Source: Aureococcus anophagefferens (lineage: Eukaryota > Sar > Pelagophyceae > Pelagomonadales > Pelagomonadaceae). Taken from it: a stretch of DNA of 64,000 nucleotides. The notes under the pieces were generated by a model. It was not told the origin of the DNA. It saw only the letters and a list, made by a program, of their open reading frames with translations, and made no database searches. The stretch is from NCBI RefSeq assembly GCF_000186865.1, contig NW_008705571.1:427702-491701 (forward strand). The letters run 5' to 3'. A program made the position numbers and the translations under genes. Numbering within the stretch: the first letter of the stretch is position 1; the number at the start of each line of letters is the position of its first letter. Below are positions 19,221 to 29,546 of this stretch, in pieces.

Positions 19221-20690
19221 CGGAAAGGTCGGGCGCGCGAGCGGGCCGTCGGACGCGCTGAGGGGCCGCCAGCCCGACGTGGGCTGCTCCGCGTGGTGGA
19301 ACGCGTCGCGGTGCTCCGCGAGCATGGCGCGCATCTGCGGGTTCGGGAGCGTCTGCGGATCGATGGGGTCGGAGATGGCGCACTTGCGCTCCGCGGACGA
19401 GCCCGAGAACGAGCTCAGGTTCTTGCCGTGCGTCGCGTGGATGAAGAGGCCGAAGTCGTCGTAGATGCGGTGCGTCGCGTTCGCGTGGACGACGCCGGCC
19501 TCCTCGCCGACGCCCGTGTCGACGAAGCTCAGGCAGTCCATGGTCGACCGGCGGAAGACGTAGAACTCGCCGCGCGCGTCGAGGTCCTCGTGCATGCGGA
19601 GCTCGTCCTTCGACACGTCGTAGCCGTGCGCCGCGGTCAGGACCGTCATCGTCGCGCCGGCGGCCGCCATGTGGCCGAGCACGGTGGACACGTACTGGGG
19701 CGCGTAGAGGTTGTCGTCGTCGAAGCAGACGACGAACTCGCCGCTGCAGTTCGCCAGGAGCGTGTTCCGCTTCGACCCCAAGCTCGGCTTCCCGACCTCG
19801 CCGTGCGCGTCCGTGCGGAAGTAGAGCACGCGCTCGTCCCTGAGATGCGCGAAGAAGCGGCTCTCGCGGTCCGTGTCCAGGACGAGCAGCTCCTTGTCGG
19901 CCCAGTCCTGCGCGACGAAGCACTTGTAGATCTGGTGGTGCAGGTGGTGCCGCGGGCCGAACGTCGGCACGATGATCGACACCCGTCCCGCCACGAAGCC
20001 CGGCGGCGGCGGCAACCGCGCCTCGCGCCCGAAGCCCTCGCCGCAGGCGCAGGCCAGCGACGTTCGACAGCCCCCGGAGACGCGCTCGCGGCGGTGGAGC
20101 TCGCGCTGGCGGTCCTTCGTCGCCGCGAAGCACGCCTCCACGGCCTTGTCCGGCTTGCGCTTCGCCGGCTTGCGCTTCGCCAGCGCCGCCGCCGAGCCGC
20201 CGTCCTCGCGGAAGCGCATGACCCGCAGATTCGGCCCGCCGGCGACGCCGCCAAGCGTCGGCCCCGCGTCCTCGGCGACGCCGTCGTGGAGCTCGTGGCT
20301 CGCCGAGTGGAACGTGTGCGGCGTCGGGCTCAGCGCCTTGGCCTTCATCCAGCCCACGGTGCGCCCGGCCTCCAGCGTGACCTCGACCCTGAGCCGCAGC
20401 TCGCCCGCGGCGTCGAAGCGCCGCGCGCCGGGCACGACGGCGACGAGCGCGCCGGGCGCGACGCCTCCGATCCGCGCGTCCGTGTCGCACCCCGCGAACA
20501 CGGCGACGCTCGACGGCAGGCCCGACTCGTACCAGGGCTCGCCGTGCGCCTGCCAGATCGCGACGCCGCCCGCGCGCTCCTCGCCGGCCGCCCACGCGAC
20601 GGCCGGGATCGCGAGCGCCGCCGCGCGCAGGTCCGCCGTCTTCGGCGCGCTCTTCTTCCGCGCCGCCGCGAAGGACCGGAACGACGACAT
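19218..20690 (-). CDS. Family 2 glycosyltransferase
   Basis: A 490-aa protein. The catalytic GT-A domain is in the C-terminal half: VSIIVPTFGPR opens the fold, DKELLVLDT follows, and SLGSKRNTLLANCSGEFVV leads to the metal-binding FDDDNLYAP (DxD-like). This is typical of inverting GT2 enzymes that use nucleotide sugars. The N-terminal ~220 residues hold beta-rich sequence and Lys/Arg-rich segments (KRKPAKRKPDK). Sugar and acceptor cannot be told. The ATG at 20690 is chosen because the codons further 5' lack an ATG. It is intronless. Confidence 0.82.
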   Translation of the reverse strand: MSSFRSFAAARKKSAPKTADLRAAALAIPAVAWAAGEERAGGVAIWQAHGEPWYESGLPSSVAVFAGCDTDARIGGVAPGALVAVVPGARRFDAAGELRLRVEVTLEAGRTVGWMKAKALSPTPHTFHSASHELHDGVAEDAGPTLGGVAGGPNLRVMRFREDGGSAAALAKRKPAKRKPDKAVEACFAATKDRQRELHRRERVSGGCRTSLACACGEGFGREARLPPPPGFVAGRVSIIVPTFGPRHHLHHQIYKCFVAQDWADKELLVLDTDRESRFFAHLRDERVLYFRTDAHGEVGKPSLGSKRNTLLANCSGEFVVCFDDDNLYAPQYVSTVLGHMAAAGATMTVLTAAHGYDVSKDELRMHEDLDARGEFYVFRRSTMDCLSFVDTGVGEEAGVVHANATHRIYDDFGLFIHATHGKNLSSFSGSSAERKCAISDPIDPQTLPNPQMRAMLAEHRDAFHHAEQPTSGWRPLSASDGPLARPTFP

Positions 20691-20742
20691 CCGCCCCCCC
20701 AAAAAAGCCGCGCCGCCCGCGCAGCTCCCGCCGCCGCGCGCC

Positions 20743-20880
20743 CTAGGCGCGCAGCCGGCTCCCCGCCACGTACATGACGCGCACGGCGATGAAGTAGATG
20801 CCCAGCTGCATGAAGGTGCTCTTCACGGCCGCCCACTCCGCGTTCGACTTGGCCGCGCTCTTCTTCTTGATGACGAACAT
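20743..20880 (-). CDS. 45-aa single-span membrane protein
   Basis: A very short protein: MFVIKKKSAAKSNAEW, then a helix containing FMQLGIYFIAVRVMYVAG and a basic C-terminus SRLRA. One membrane span with a Lys-rich N-terminal side suggests a tail-anchored organelle component. The spacing of the Trp and the hydrophobic segment faintly recalls small TOM subunits (Tom5 type), but 45 residues are too few to decide. G/C third positions support it as real. Confidence 0.55.
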   Translation of the reverse strand: MFVIKKKSAAKSNAEWAAVKSTFMQLGIYFIAVRVMYVAGSRLRA

Positions 20881-21299
20881 GGTGGTGCGCGCGGTGGCGG
20901 TCGGCTTTCGTCGATGGCGGTGGCAATGGACTTGGCGAAGCGCTCGGTGCTTTGATTGAGCCTTTGTTGAAGCGACATTGAACGGGCGCGCGCGCCGAAT
21001 CGCACGAGGCCTGCCGCGCGCAAACCCGGCGTGACTCGTAGGCAGGCGGCCTCGGAACCGCTCGGCCGGCGCTGAGACAGCCTGGAGGCGCGCGGCCTTG
21101 CATGTCGCGCGCGCGCGTATTTCTTTTCGACAGCGGCATCTGGGTCCTGTCGGAGCATGCTCGGAGAACCGCAGATGGCAGTCGGTCGCCCAGACGCCGG
21201 ACGGTACGTCTTCGCAGCCAATTTCGCGTCCACGTCGAAGTTGAATCTGGATGTTGCAGACGCTTAGGCTACGCTTGAAGCACGACACCACACAGAGCG
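20881..21299. other. Divergent 5' region
   Basis: About 420 bp between the 45-aa gene (minus) and the DUF3727-like gene (plus). The composition is mixed, with TTCAA/TTGAA-rich patches around 20950-20990. No gene is recognised. Confidence 0.4.
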
Positions 21300-22091
21300 A
21301 TGTTGACCGCTTCTGCACCACGCGAGAGGCGCGCCCGCCCCCTTGCGCTCCTGGCGCTGCTCCTCGCGACAGCGCACGCGCTCCAACCCCCATCAACACG
21401 CCACCACACGCCCAAACAGAAGTTCGCGCCCGTCGACGCCGTCGTGGCCGAGCCCCTGGCGAAGGCGCCGGCGCGGCGCGCGTCGTTGAAGATCGCCGAG
21501 GACGACGCGGCGCCCATCGACCTCTTCTGCGCCGAGAGCGGGCGGCGCATCGCCTGCTTCCCCGGCGCCTTCGTGCGGCTCGCGGCGGACGACGCCGTCG
21601 TCGTCATCGCGACGCCGTGCGACACGCCCGTCGCGTTCGCGCCGTCCATCGACGACGACGACGAGGAGACGTGGGTCATCGTCCAGGACGACGACCCGCG
21701 CATGGACGCCGTCTTCAAGCGCGCGTCGGAGATCGTCGACGAGGAGCTCGACGACTGCCGCATGGTGCGGACGGCGCTCTTCCCGACGCTCCAGGGCGAC
21801 CTGGACGACCAGTTCGAGGACGAGGACATGGACGACCTGAGCGCCTTGGACGACGAGGCGGACTTCGACGAGGAGGTCCTGTCGCTCATCGCGACCTTCG
21901 ACGTCGAGGAGCTCGGCCACGCGTACGACATGATGAGGATCGAGCAGGTCTACCAGCTCCTCGCGAAGAAGCGCGGCGACGAGTGGACGATCCTCGACGA
22001 GGCCGAGGCCGACGCCATCCGGCCCCGCATCGCCGAGATCATCGACGACCACGACGGCGACCTCGCCGACGAGATCAAGGTCGATTCGTAG
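21300..22091 (+). CDS. Plastid-targeted DUF3727-like protein
   Basis: 263 aa. The N-terminus is a signal peptide (LALLALLLATAHA) with Leu right after the cut site, then a transit-like basic stretch, as for secondary plastids. The central region (IDLFCAESGRRIACFPGAFV, VVVIATPCDTPVAF) and the block around FKRASEIVDEELDDCRMVRT fit the DUF3727 family of cyanobacterial and chloroplast proteins. The second half is strongly acidic. The family's function is unknown. It is intronless. Confidence 0.65.
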   Translation: MLTASAPRERRARPLALLALLLATAHALQPPSTRHHTPKQKFAPVDAVVAEPLAKAPARRASLKIAEDDAAPIDLFCAESGRRIACFPGAFVRLAADDAVVVIATPCDTPVAFAPSIDDDDEETWVIVQDDDPRMDAVFKRASEIVDEELDDCRMVRTALFPTLQGDLDDQFEDEDMDDLSALDDEADFDEEVLSLIATFDVEELGHAYDMMRIEQVYQLLAKKRGDEWTILDEAEADAIRPRIAEIIDDHDGDLADEIKVDS

Positions 22092-22149
22092 AGCCCGCCG
22101 CTTCCTTCGCCCGCTTCGCCCGCCCCCTGTTTACAACGTCCGACCCCTT

Positions 22150-23730
22150 CTAGACGCGGATCTTGAGCTGGTGGCAGAGGGCGCACTGGCTCCGCACGGG
22201 CTCGTTCTGCGCGTAGCAGAGCGAGCAGCGCCAGCCCGACGCCGCGGCGGGCGACGGCCGCGACCGGGCGCGGAGCTTGGGCGGCGCGGCGGGCGTCTCG
22301 AGCGCGCCGCGGAAGTCCGGCGGCGGCGGCGCGGCGACGGACGGGGCGCCGCCGCCGCGGTACTTGTCGCGCCACTGGCTCAGCTTCGCGGAGATGGACG
22401 GCGTGACGACGGCCGGCGAGTCGCCGCGCGTCGCCGCGCGGCCGAGCGCGCCCGTGAACGCGCCGGCCTGCTCCGCGGGCGTCGACGGCGAGATGCGCGC
22501 CGCGGGCGTGAACCGGGGCGACGCGTCGGACACGAAGGCCGGCGGCGTGACGCCGGGCGAGTCCGGCGGCGGCGGCGGCTGCCGCGGCGTGTACGCGGGC
22601 AGCGGCGCGGCCGCGAAGCGCGCGGCCTCGCGGAACGCCTCGGAGAAGCCCGCGCCGTCGGCCTCGCCCGCCGGCGCCGCGAGGCGCCGCGCGGGCGCCT
22701 CCGGCGCGGCGGCGTCGCTGTCCGCGCGCGGCCGCGGCGGCGCCGGCGCCGCGCGCGGCGGCGACGCGCGGACCGCGCGCGGCGGCGACGCGCGCACGGG
22801 CGAGTGCGACGGCACGGGCGACGCGCCGCCGCGCGGCGACCGCGAGAAGAGGTCGCGGCGCACGGGGCGGTCCCCGGGGCTCGCGCCGCGGTCCGGCGTG
22901 CCCGCGGCGCCGGGGCTGCCCGACCCGGCGGGCGGGCTGCCCTTGACGGGCGTCGCGCGCGCGCCGGGCGGCGACCGCGACTGCGGCGGCGACGTCGGCG
23001 ACCAGCGCACCTTGCGCGGCGTCACGTTCTTCTCCTTGGGCGCCGGCGCCTTGATCTCCGACTTGGACGGCCTGCGGCGGCTTTCGGCGTCTCCGGGCGC
23101 CGACGCGGGGGACGCGGGGCCCGCGCGGCGACGGCGGCCGCGGCGGCGGCACGTAGGGGTGGTCGCCCTGCGTCTGCGCGCGGCTCCGCCCCGCCGAGGA
23201 GGGCACGGGCGACGCGGGCTGGCGCGACCGCGGCGGCACGGGCGACGCCGGCTGGCGCGACCGCGGCGTCGGCGCCCGGTCGACGGGGAGCGGCGACGCG
23301 GGCTGGCGCGACCGCCGCGCGCCGTCGAAGGGCACGGGCGAGACGGGCTGGCGCGACCGCGGCGTCGGCGCCTTGTCGTCGGCGGCGTGTCCGACGTTCT
23401 CGAGGCCGAAGCGCTCCTTCAGCGGCGTGCGCCTGCGGCGGGGGGGAGGTTTCGAAGACGGACGCGCCGGTCTTCAGCGACGCACCGGCGCTTCCGCGGC
23501 GTCGCGTCCTCGGCGGCCTCGGCGACCGTCGCCAGCGTTGGTTTGGGCGTTGATCCCTTGGGCGTCACGACGGGCTGCGCCGCCGACCGCCGCCAGCGGT
23601 GGAAGGCCTTGCTCCGCGCGAGGGCTGCCTCGACGATGACGCAGCGAGCGTCGAGCAGCGTGCTGAAGCCGCACAAGATCTCGTGCGTCTGGGCGTCCGT
23701 GAGCGTCACGTCCTGGTAGGAGGCCATCAT
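22150..23730 (-). CDS. RanBP2-type zinc-finger protein, two apparent frameshifts
   Basis: About 525 aa in three frame segments that read as one protein. Segment 1 starts MMASYQDVTLTDAQTHEILC and runs to about 23446. Segment 2 (RRRRTPLKERFGLENVGH and four SRQPxSPxP repeats) runs to about 23115. Segment 3 (ASPASAPGDAESRRRPSK onward) ends in a RanBP2-type zinc finger, WRCSLCYAQNEPVRSQCALC (C-x2-C-x10-C-x2-C). The breaks sit at a G7 run (23440-23446) and at a C/G-run cluster (about 23105-23130). One lost and one extra base would restore a single frame. Most of the protein is disordered and Ser/Pro-rich; RNA or ubiquitin binding by the finger is inferred from the family. Confidence 0.7.
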
Positions 23731-24118
23731 CCCAGCGTTGGCTGCCCGAGTTCGAAACCAAAAAGCAACGACAGATTGTGGCTGGCCGGGGTCGCGCGGT
23801 TCGCGGCGGCGGTCGGTCGTCGTTGTCGATGGCGCTGCGACTGTTCCTTGGACCCATGCGCGACATAAGCCGGGTGCCCGGGCAGCGGTCTATGCGTCGT
23901 CTGAGATCGTCTCCGACGCGTGAGGGCTGTGGCAGTTTAGAAGTTCACTCGCACCCCTGGATCGCTGCCACAGCCGCGCCGTGAGGAGCTGCGCCAGCCA
24001 GGGCTCGAGCTCCACACTCGAGGCGGCGCCCGTGCGCGAGCAGGCGCCGGACACGAGAACAGGCACGCTGGCTCATCTCCCGCCCAAGCGCAAACGCGGC
24101 GGCCGGACACAAGGACTC
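23731..24118. other. Divergent 5' region between zinc-finger and APC6 genes
   Basis: 388 bp. It holds a minus-oriented GGGCAGCC motif at 23740-23747, 10 bp from the zinc-finger start. The frame of APC6 stays open upstream but lacks an ATG, so it is probably leader sequence. Confidence 0.4.
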
Positions 24119-25960
24119 ATGCAGGGCTCCGCGCCGGCGCCCATCGACACGACGCCGCAGTCGGCGCGGCTGCGCAAGCTGCGCGCGACCGTGGAGAACG
24201 CGCTGCGGAACGAGATGGCGACGACGGCCGTCTGGTACGCGGACAAGCTCGTGACGCTGTCGCGCGGCAACGTCGAGGACGTGCTGCTCCTCGCGCGGAG
24301 CTTCTACGCGAGCGGCGACCACGCGCGGGCCGCGCGCGCGCTCGAGACGCGCAAGGCCTACGGGTCCGCGCGGCAGCCGGCGGCGCAGTTCGAGCGGGGC
24401 GTGACGGCGGCGTCCGCGGCGCCGGAGCTGCGCGCGCGGCTCCTCGCCGCGCGGTGCCTGGCCAAGTGCGGCCGCCACGCGGACTGCGTCGCGACGCTCG
24501 AGCCCGCGCTGAGCGCCGTCGAGGCCTTCGACTCCGGCGAGCTCGCCGGCCCGCCGGCGCCGCCGGCGGAGGGCGCCGGCGACGTCGACGACGACGACGG
24601 CGGCATCGACCTCGCCGCGGCCGCGTGCACGGTCGCGGGCGTCGCGTACGAGGCGCTCGAAAACCGGAGCCGCGCCGTGGCCTGGCTCGTGCGCGCGCTG
24701 CGCCTCGACGCGACCTGCAGCGAGGCGCTGACCTTCCTCGTCGAGCGGCGCCTGCTGAGCGCCGTCGAGGAGAAGCGGCTGCTGGGCGAGCTCCGCGCGG
24801 CTCTAACCGGCGACGACGACGCGTGGATCGCCGCGGTCTACGGCGCGCGGCTCTGCGTCCACGACGCGGAGCAGAGCGTCGAGGAGCGCTTCGGGGGCCT
24901 GGAGCGCGTCCACGGCCTCGGGGAGAACGCGGAGGTGCTCTGCGCGCGCGCGGAGCACTCGTACTACCAGCACGACTGCCGCGGCGCGCACGCGCTCGCG
25001 AGGCGCGTCTACGGCGCGGACCCCTACGACTTCGCCTGCGTGCCCGTCTACCTGGCGTCCATGGTCGAATTGGGGTTGAAGCACGAGCTCTTCTACTGCG
25101 CCCACGAGCTCGTGCGGGCCTACCCGAAGCACGCGGCGTCGTGGTTCGCCGTCGGCTGCTACTACCTCCTCGTGGGCAAGAACGACGCGGCCCAGCGCTA
25201 CTTCCACAAGTCGGCGAAGCTGGCGCCGCGCTTCGCGCCGGCCTGGATCGGCTTCGGCAACGCCTTCGCGGCCCAGGACGAGAGCGAGCAGGCCATGGCC
25301 GCGTACCGGTCCGCGAGCCGGCTCTTCCAGGGGTCGCACGTGCCCCTCATGTTCATCGGCATGGAGTACCTGCGCACGAACAACCTGCCGCTGGCGAAGC
25401 ACTTCCTGCGCGGCGCGCGCAAGCTCTGCGGCAGCGATCCCATGGTCCTCAACGAGCTCGGCGTCGTCGAGCTCCGCCAGGGCCTCTACGCGGACGCGGA
25501 GCAGACGTTCAGCGACGTGCTCGTGCTCTTCGAGCGCCTCCCGGACCGGTCGCCGCTGAAGTCGGCCTGCGAGAGCTCGGTCTTCAACTTGGCCCAGACC
25601 TACCGGAAGATGAAGCGCTTCGACGACGCCGCGCGCTACTTCGAGCTCGCGCTCGCGCTCAAGCCGGGAGACGCGGCGATCCGCGGCGCGCTCGGCGTCA
25701 CGCTCCACGCGCTCGGCGGCGCCCACGTCCACAAGGCCGTCGAGTGCTACCACACGGCCCTCGCCATGCGGCCCGACGACACCTTCTGCTCCGAGATGCT
25801 CTCGCGCGCGCTCCGCGACGTCGCGGAGATGGGCGAGCTCTTCCCCGAGGACCCGGGCAAGGAGAAGGCCCACGTCGCCGAGCGGGCCCTCTTCTACTCC
25901 GCGCTCAAGCTCGACGACGCCGACGACGACGGCGCCATGGAGGAGGAGAAGGACAACTGA
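24119..25960 (+). CDS. APC6: Anaphase-promoting complex subunit 6 (CDC16), TPR protein
   Basis: A 613-aa TPR superhelix subunit of the APC/C ubiquitin ligase, which controls anaphase entry. The start MQGSAPAPIDTTPQSARLRK followed by LRATVENALRNEMATTAVWYADKLVTLS matches the usual N-terminal layout of CDC16. Tandem TPRs fill the rest, for example AASWFAVGCYYLLVGKNDAA, FAPAWIGFGNAFAAQDESEQ and VLNELGVVELRQGLYADAEQ. The tail is acidic. The ATG chosen is the first in frame. Intronless. Length and TPR order agree with the family; CDC27 or APC7 are less likely. Confidence 0.9.
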   Translation: MQGSAPAPIDTTPQSARLRKLRATVENALRNEMATTAVWYADKLVTLSRGNVEDVLLLARSFYASGDHARAARALETRKAYGSARQPAAQFERGVTAASAAPELRARLLAARCLAKCGRHADCVATLEPALSAVEAFDSGELAGPPAPPAEGAGDVDDDDGGIDLAAAACTVAGVAYEALENRSRAVAWLVRALRLDATCSEALTFLVERRLLSAVEEKRLLGELRAALTGDDDAWIAAVYGARLCVHDAEQSVEERFGGLERVHGLGENAEVLCARAEHSYYQHDCRGAHALARRVYGADPYDFACVPVYLASMVELGLKHELFYCAHELVRAYPKHAASWFAVGCYYLLVGKNDAAQRYFHKSAKLAPRFAPAWIGFGNAFAAQDESEQAMAAYRSASRLFQGSHVPLMFIGMEYLRTNNLPLAKHFLRGARKLCGSDPMVLNELGVVELRQGLYADAEQTFSDVLVLFERLPDRSPLKSACESSVFNLAQTYRKMKRFDDAARYFELALALKPGDAAIRGALGVTLHALGGAHVHKAVECYHTALAMRPDDTFCSEMLSRALRDVAEMGELFPEDPGKEKAHVAERALFYSALKLDDADDDGAMEEEKDN

Positions 25961-25993
25961 TTCGGGGCTTAGTAATCGATAGCGCGCACGACG

Positions 25994-26956
25994 TCTAGTA
26001 CCCGCCGGCGGCTTCCAGAAGTCGAGGATGATCGCCGCGACGCCGGGCGGCGCGCCGCGGCCGAACTTGTTCTTGAGGAACCTCGTGATGGCGCTACGGG
26101 GCGCCGTGAGCACGCGGCGGTAAATTTGCACGAAAGCTTCGTAGCCGCCCGCGTCGACGAGTTTGCGCGCGTAGCGCCAGGTCGGCGCGTTGCAGCCGAA
26201 GTCTTTGTGGTCACGGAGAGCGTCGAGGTCGATGGTGGCGCCCGCGCGGAGCAGCATTCCAAGGATGTGGCGACGCTCGATGTATTCACCGAGGCGAGGC
26301 GAGTCAGGCGCCACGTCCGGATCCAGGGCCAGCGTGAACGCCGAATTGCCTTCCTTCCTCCCAAATCCGAAATACTCATGTTCCGGAAGCGTTGTTAAGA
26401 GGTTCACGTTGGCTCCGGCACGGATAAGGCACTCCACATCCAGTTTGGCGCCAGATTCTGCCGCATGATGAAGAGCTGACAGGCCATCATCGCTCTTTCG
26501 GTCGATGCGTGCCCCGCACTTCAACAGATGTCCTATGCACTCCGCAGAACCACGGCCGCGAGCACCGGCAGCGAGACAGAGGGGTGGGTACCAGTCCTCA
26601 CCGAACGCCCGAATCCCCTCCCCCATGTAGTTCGCGTCGGCACCCGCCTCCAGCAAAAGACGAACGCATTCCGCGTGTCCGTTTCCACTCGCATACTGCA
26701 GAGCTGTCCAGCCGCACTCATTCTCGAAATCAGCGGAAGCACCCACTGCGAGGAGCGCCTTCACCATGGGTACGTCCCCAGTCTCGGCGGCCACGTGAAG
26801 CAGCGACTTCGAGAGTTGGTCGTCATTGGGCCAGTCACCGTCTTCATCTTCGTTTTCGTCAAGGCTGCGAATGCTGCTAAGTTCAGACTGAAAACGCTCG
26901 ATGATTCTCCGCACGGCGCCGCTGCTGATCAAGGTGTCCTCGCTCGTAGATTCCAT
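25994..26956 (-). CDS. Ankyrin-repeat protein, 3' end unresolved
   Basis: About 320 aa, with ~5 ankyrin repeats between residues ~45 and ~190: SLLHVAAETGDVPMVKALLA, GWTALQYASGNGHAECVRLL and LSALHHAAESGAKLDVECLI. The C-terminal part (GVAAIILDFWKPPAG) looks like a conserved end. In the given frame no stop follows there, and the frame would run on antisense through the APC6 gene. One extra base in a short G run would give ...PPAGY and TAG at 25994-25996. Codon use is clearly less G/C-biased than in neighbouring genes, so it may be a recently expanded or acquired family member. Confidence 0.65.
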
Positions 26957-27114
26957 TCCGCGCGCGCAGCAGCTAGGGACTGAGCGGCAGCGAGGCAGCC
27001 CGTCGGCGCGTCAACAAAGCGTCAATCTGCCAAAGTTGCCTTCAATCCTCGGGCGAGGTCGCCTGTGGCGGATCCTCCTGCTGCACGCGAAGGGAAGGCG
27101 CCCGCCGCGCAACG

Positions 27115-27528
27115 ATGCTCGCCGCGCGGAGAACGCACGCATTGCTGCGCTGCGCGCGCCATCTCTCCGCCGCGCCGAGACCGAATCCGGACGCGACGGC
27201 CGCGTTCCGGCGGCTCATGCGCGCCCGCGCGGCCCTGTTCCGCGACGACGCCTACGCGCTGCGCGAGTCGCGCCTGAAGCTGCGCGAGGAGTTCGGCGCC
27301 CAGGCGGACGTGTCGGACGCGGCCCAGGTCGCCGAGCTCCTGCGCGGCGCCGACGAGGTCGAGGAGCTGCTCCGCGAGAACGTCGTCCAGGGCCGGCTCA
27401 ACGAGCGCGACAACTACGCGTTCAAGGTCAAGGGCGCGAACGAGGACGACGTGCCCGACCACGTCGCGGAGCCCGTCTCGGAGCTCGAGATCGGCCTCGC
27501 CGCGGCTGAGCAGGGCAAGGCGCGGTAG
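27115..27528 (+). CDS. LYRM7: Complex III assembly factor LYRM7/MZM1-like
   Basis: A 137-aa mitochondrial protein. The N-terminus (MLAARRTHALLRCARHLSAA) is an import presequence. The mature part has the LYR-family helix pattern: AAFRRLMRARAALFRDDAYA, then LRESRLKLREEF, and the conserved LLRENVVQGRLNERDNYAFK that corresponds to the Mzm1/LYRM7 ending. These proteins stabilise the Rieske Fe-S protein before it enters complex III. The strict LYR triplet is not present; RLM occupies its place. It is intronless. A GGCAGCCC motif lies at 26994-27001, upstream in sense. Confidence 0.8.
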   Translation: MLAARRTHALLRCARHLSAAPRPNPDATAAFRRLMRARAALFRDDAYALRESRLKLREEFGAQADVSDAAQVAELLRGADEVEELLRENVVQGRLNERDNYAFKVKGANEDDVPDHVAEPVSELEIGLAAAEQGKAR

Positions 27529-27728
27529 GGCCGCGTAACTCGTTTCGCGACGGTCGACGGGGCGCGGGGGCAGCCATGCTGCCACGCGACCTGAACGCGA
27601 GGTCGTCCGGAGCGAATGTCGAGGGCAGGACGCCGTAGGTCGACAGTCCGAGGGGCGCGGCGCGAAGCGCGCCGCGGCATCGCGAAAGACGCGAGATACT
27701 TAGGCGTCCGGGGGGTAGGCGCGGTCGA

Positions 27729-29370
27729 CTAGTCCTTGGACTTCTTCTTCTTCTTCTTCTCCTTCTTCTCCTCGCCGCCCTCGCTCTTCTCCTTCTTCTT
27801 CTTCTTCTTGGGCTTCTCGAGGAGCGCGACGCCGTCGTCCTCGTCCGCGTCGCTCTTGCTCCGCTTCTTCTTCTTCTTCTTCTCGACGGCGGGCTCCTCG
27901 TCCATGGCGTCGCCGGCCTCGGCCTTGAGCTCCTTGGCGATGGCCGTCATGACGTCCAGGTTGCGGCGGGGCGTCGCGCCGGTGTCGAAGAACGCGAGGC
28001 GCTCCTCGACCTGCGCGCGCATCTGCTCGCCGTACTTCGTCGTCAGCTCGTCGGCGAAGGCGTCGATGCGGCTCGCGATGGCGCACTTGTTCGCGAGGTA
28101 GCGGCTGATGCGGCCCTTGTTCTTCTTCGCCGCGCGGCCGATGAACGTCGAGTGGTAGATGAGGCCGTACTTGGGCGTGTTGCCCTTCTTCTTGAGGGCG
28201 CGGAAGAGGGCCTTCTCCGCGCCGAGGATCTGCACCGTCGACGCCGGGCACTTGGCGAGGCTCGAGAGGCTGCCGGCCTTGGAGATGAGGCGCGCGCCGA
28301 CGGACTCGCCGACGAGCGTCGACAGGTTCGGCGCGACCGCGGCCATCTTCTCGCCGAGGTAGAGGCCGAGCTGGGCGCGGTAGGTCGCCAGCGCGACCAT
28401 GCGGGCCGTGAAGTGCATGATGTTGGCCATGTCGCCCGCGGAGCACTCCATGCCCATGGAGATCTTCGCCGCCCCGACGACGGACGCCGCGAGCGCCGCG
28501 CCGTCGTCGCCGTCGTCGTCGCGGCTCGCCACGGCCGCCGCGAGCTCGTCGACCTTCGCCGAGGACTCCTCGCAGGCCGCGAGGAACGACGCGCGGTCGC
28601 CGACGCACGCCGCCGCGCGCGCGAACGCGTAGTTCTCGCGCACCAGATCCCGGAGCTCGGGGAAGTGCCAGGAGTACCACTCGCGCACGCGCATGGAGAA
28701 GGTGTTGATGTCCTTGTCGAGCGTGTCCAGCAGGCCGATGGACTGGATGATCATGTTGTCCGCGCGCGCGGGGTTGAACTTGACCTTGCACCGCGAGAAC
28801 GCGTGGCCGAGGCCGAGCTGCGACTGCTCGAGCGTGCCGCCGCCGAGCTCGGGCACGAAGGACGCCATGTGCTGCTTCGCGCCGCGGATGAGCTCGCGCA
28901 CGACGTCGTCGCTCCGGCACTCGCAGCCCGTCGCCTCGGCGATCGCCTTGCCGAGGTCCGGCTCGACGACGCCGAGCTTGAAGGACGCCTTCTTCTTCTT
29001 CTTCGCGCTGATCGCGGGCAGGTACTGCTCGAGGAAGTCGCGCAGCCGGTCGGGCACGCTGTGCTCCGCGACGGCGTTGATGTTCTCGAGCGCCATCTCC
29101 GCCGACGAGAACGCCTGGAACGCCTTGAGCTTGACTATCCGCGAGAACGCGGACGGGTCGGCCATGGCCTTCTGCAGCTCCGGCGACAGCGACGCGACCT
29201 AGGATGTGGGAGCTCGGGGGGAGGGCGCCCCCGGGCGCGCGCGCGGGCCGCGGCGGCGCGCGGGGCAGGAATAAGAAAGGGAGGCGCACCTCGTCGAGCT
29301 CGACGACATCGAAGAGCGCGTAGCCCGAGGCCGTCTCGTGGAGCACGTAGAGCGTCTCGCCCTTGGACAT
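27729..29370 (-). CDS. NOP56: NOP56, box C/D snoRNP core protein (2 exons)
   Basis: Exon 1 is 29290-29370 (MSKGETLYVLHETASGYALF to VELDE) and exon 2 is 27729-29198. The intron 29199-29289 has GT and AG ends. The product is about 516 aa. The NOP5NT domain continues across the intron (ASLSPELQKAMADP...FSRIVKLKAF). A coiled coil follows, then the Nop domain (NLSTLVGESVGARLISKAGS, CPASTVQILGAEKALFRALK, KYGLIYHSTFIG). The C-terminal KKKKKKRSK/KEKKKKKKSKD tail is typical of NOP56 rather than PRP31, and NOP58 is less likely. The protein guides 2'-O-methylation of rRNA in the nucleolus. Confidence 0.93.
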
Positions 29371-29463
29371 CTTTCAAAGCACCGCGGCGCCCCGGGTCTC
29401 GGACGCGCCGCTGCAGATTGCTGATCGAGACGCTCTCCACCTCGCAATCCCCGCTCGCCCAGA

Positions 29464-29481
29464 AGAGAGAGAGAGAGAGAG
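29464..29481. repeat. (AG)9 microsatellite
   Basis: Nine AG units in the 5' flank of NOP56, about 94 bp upstream of its ATG. Confidence 0.9.
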
Positions 29482-29546
29482 ACCTCAACCACGACCTTGC
29501 CCTTTTGCTTGCCGATACAAACTCACGCAACGCAGTTAGACGCTTT

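Noticed and set aside
24803..26956. A single long minus-strand frame joining the ankyrin gene to sequence antisense to APC6
   Set aside because: The part below 25994 is Arg/Val/Glu-rich shadow sequence of APC6 with no domain, so the open frame is a by-product of high GC.
29199..29289. NOP56 intron as an introner
   Set aside because: Only about four of eight bases match between donor and post-acceptor sequence and no inverted repeats are present; it looks like an ordinary short intron.
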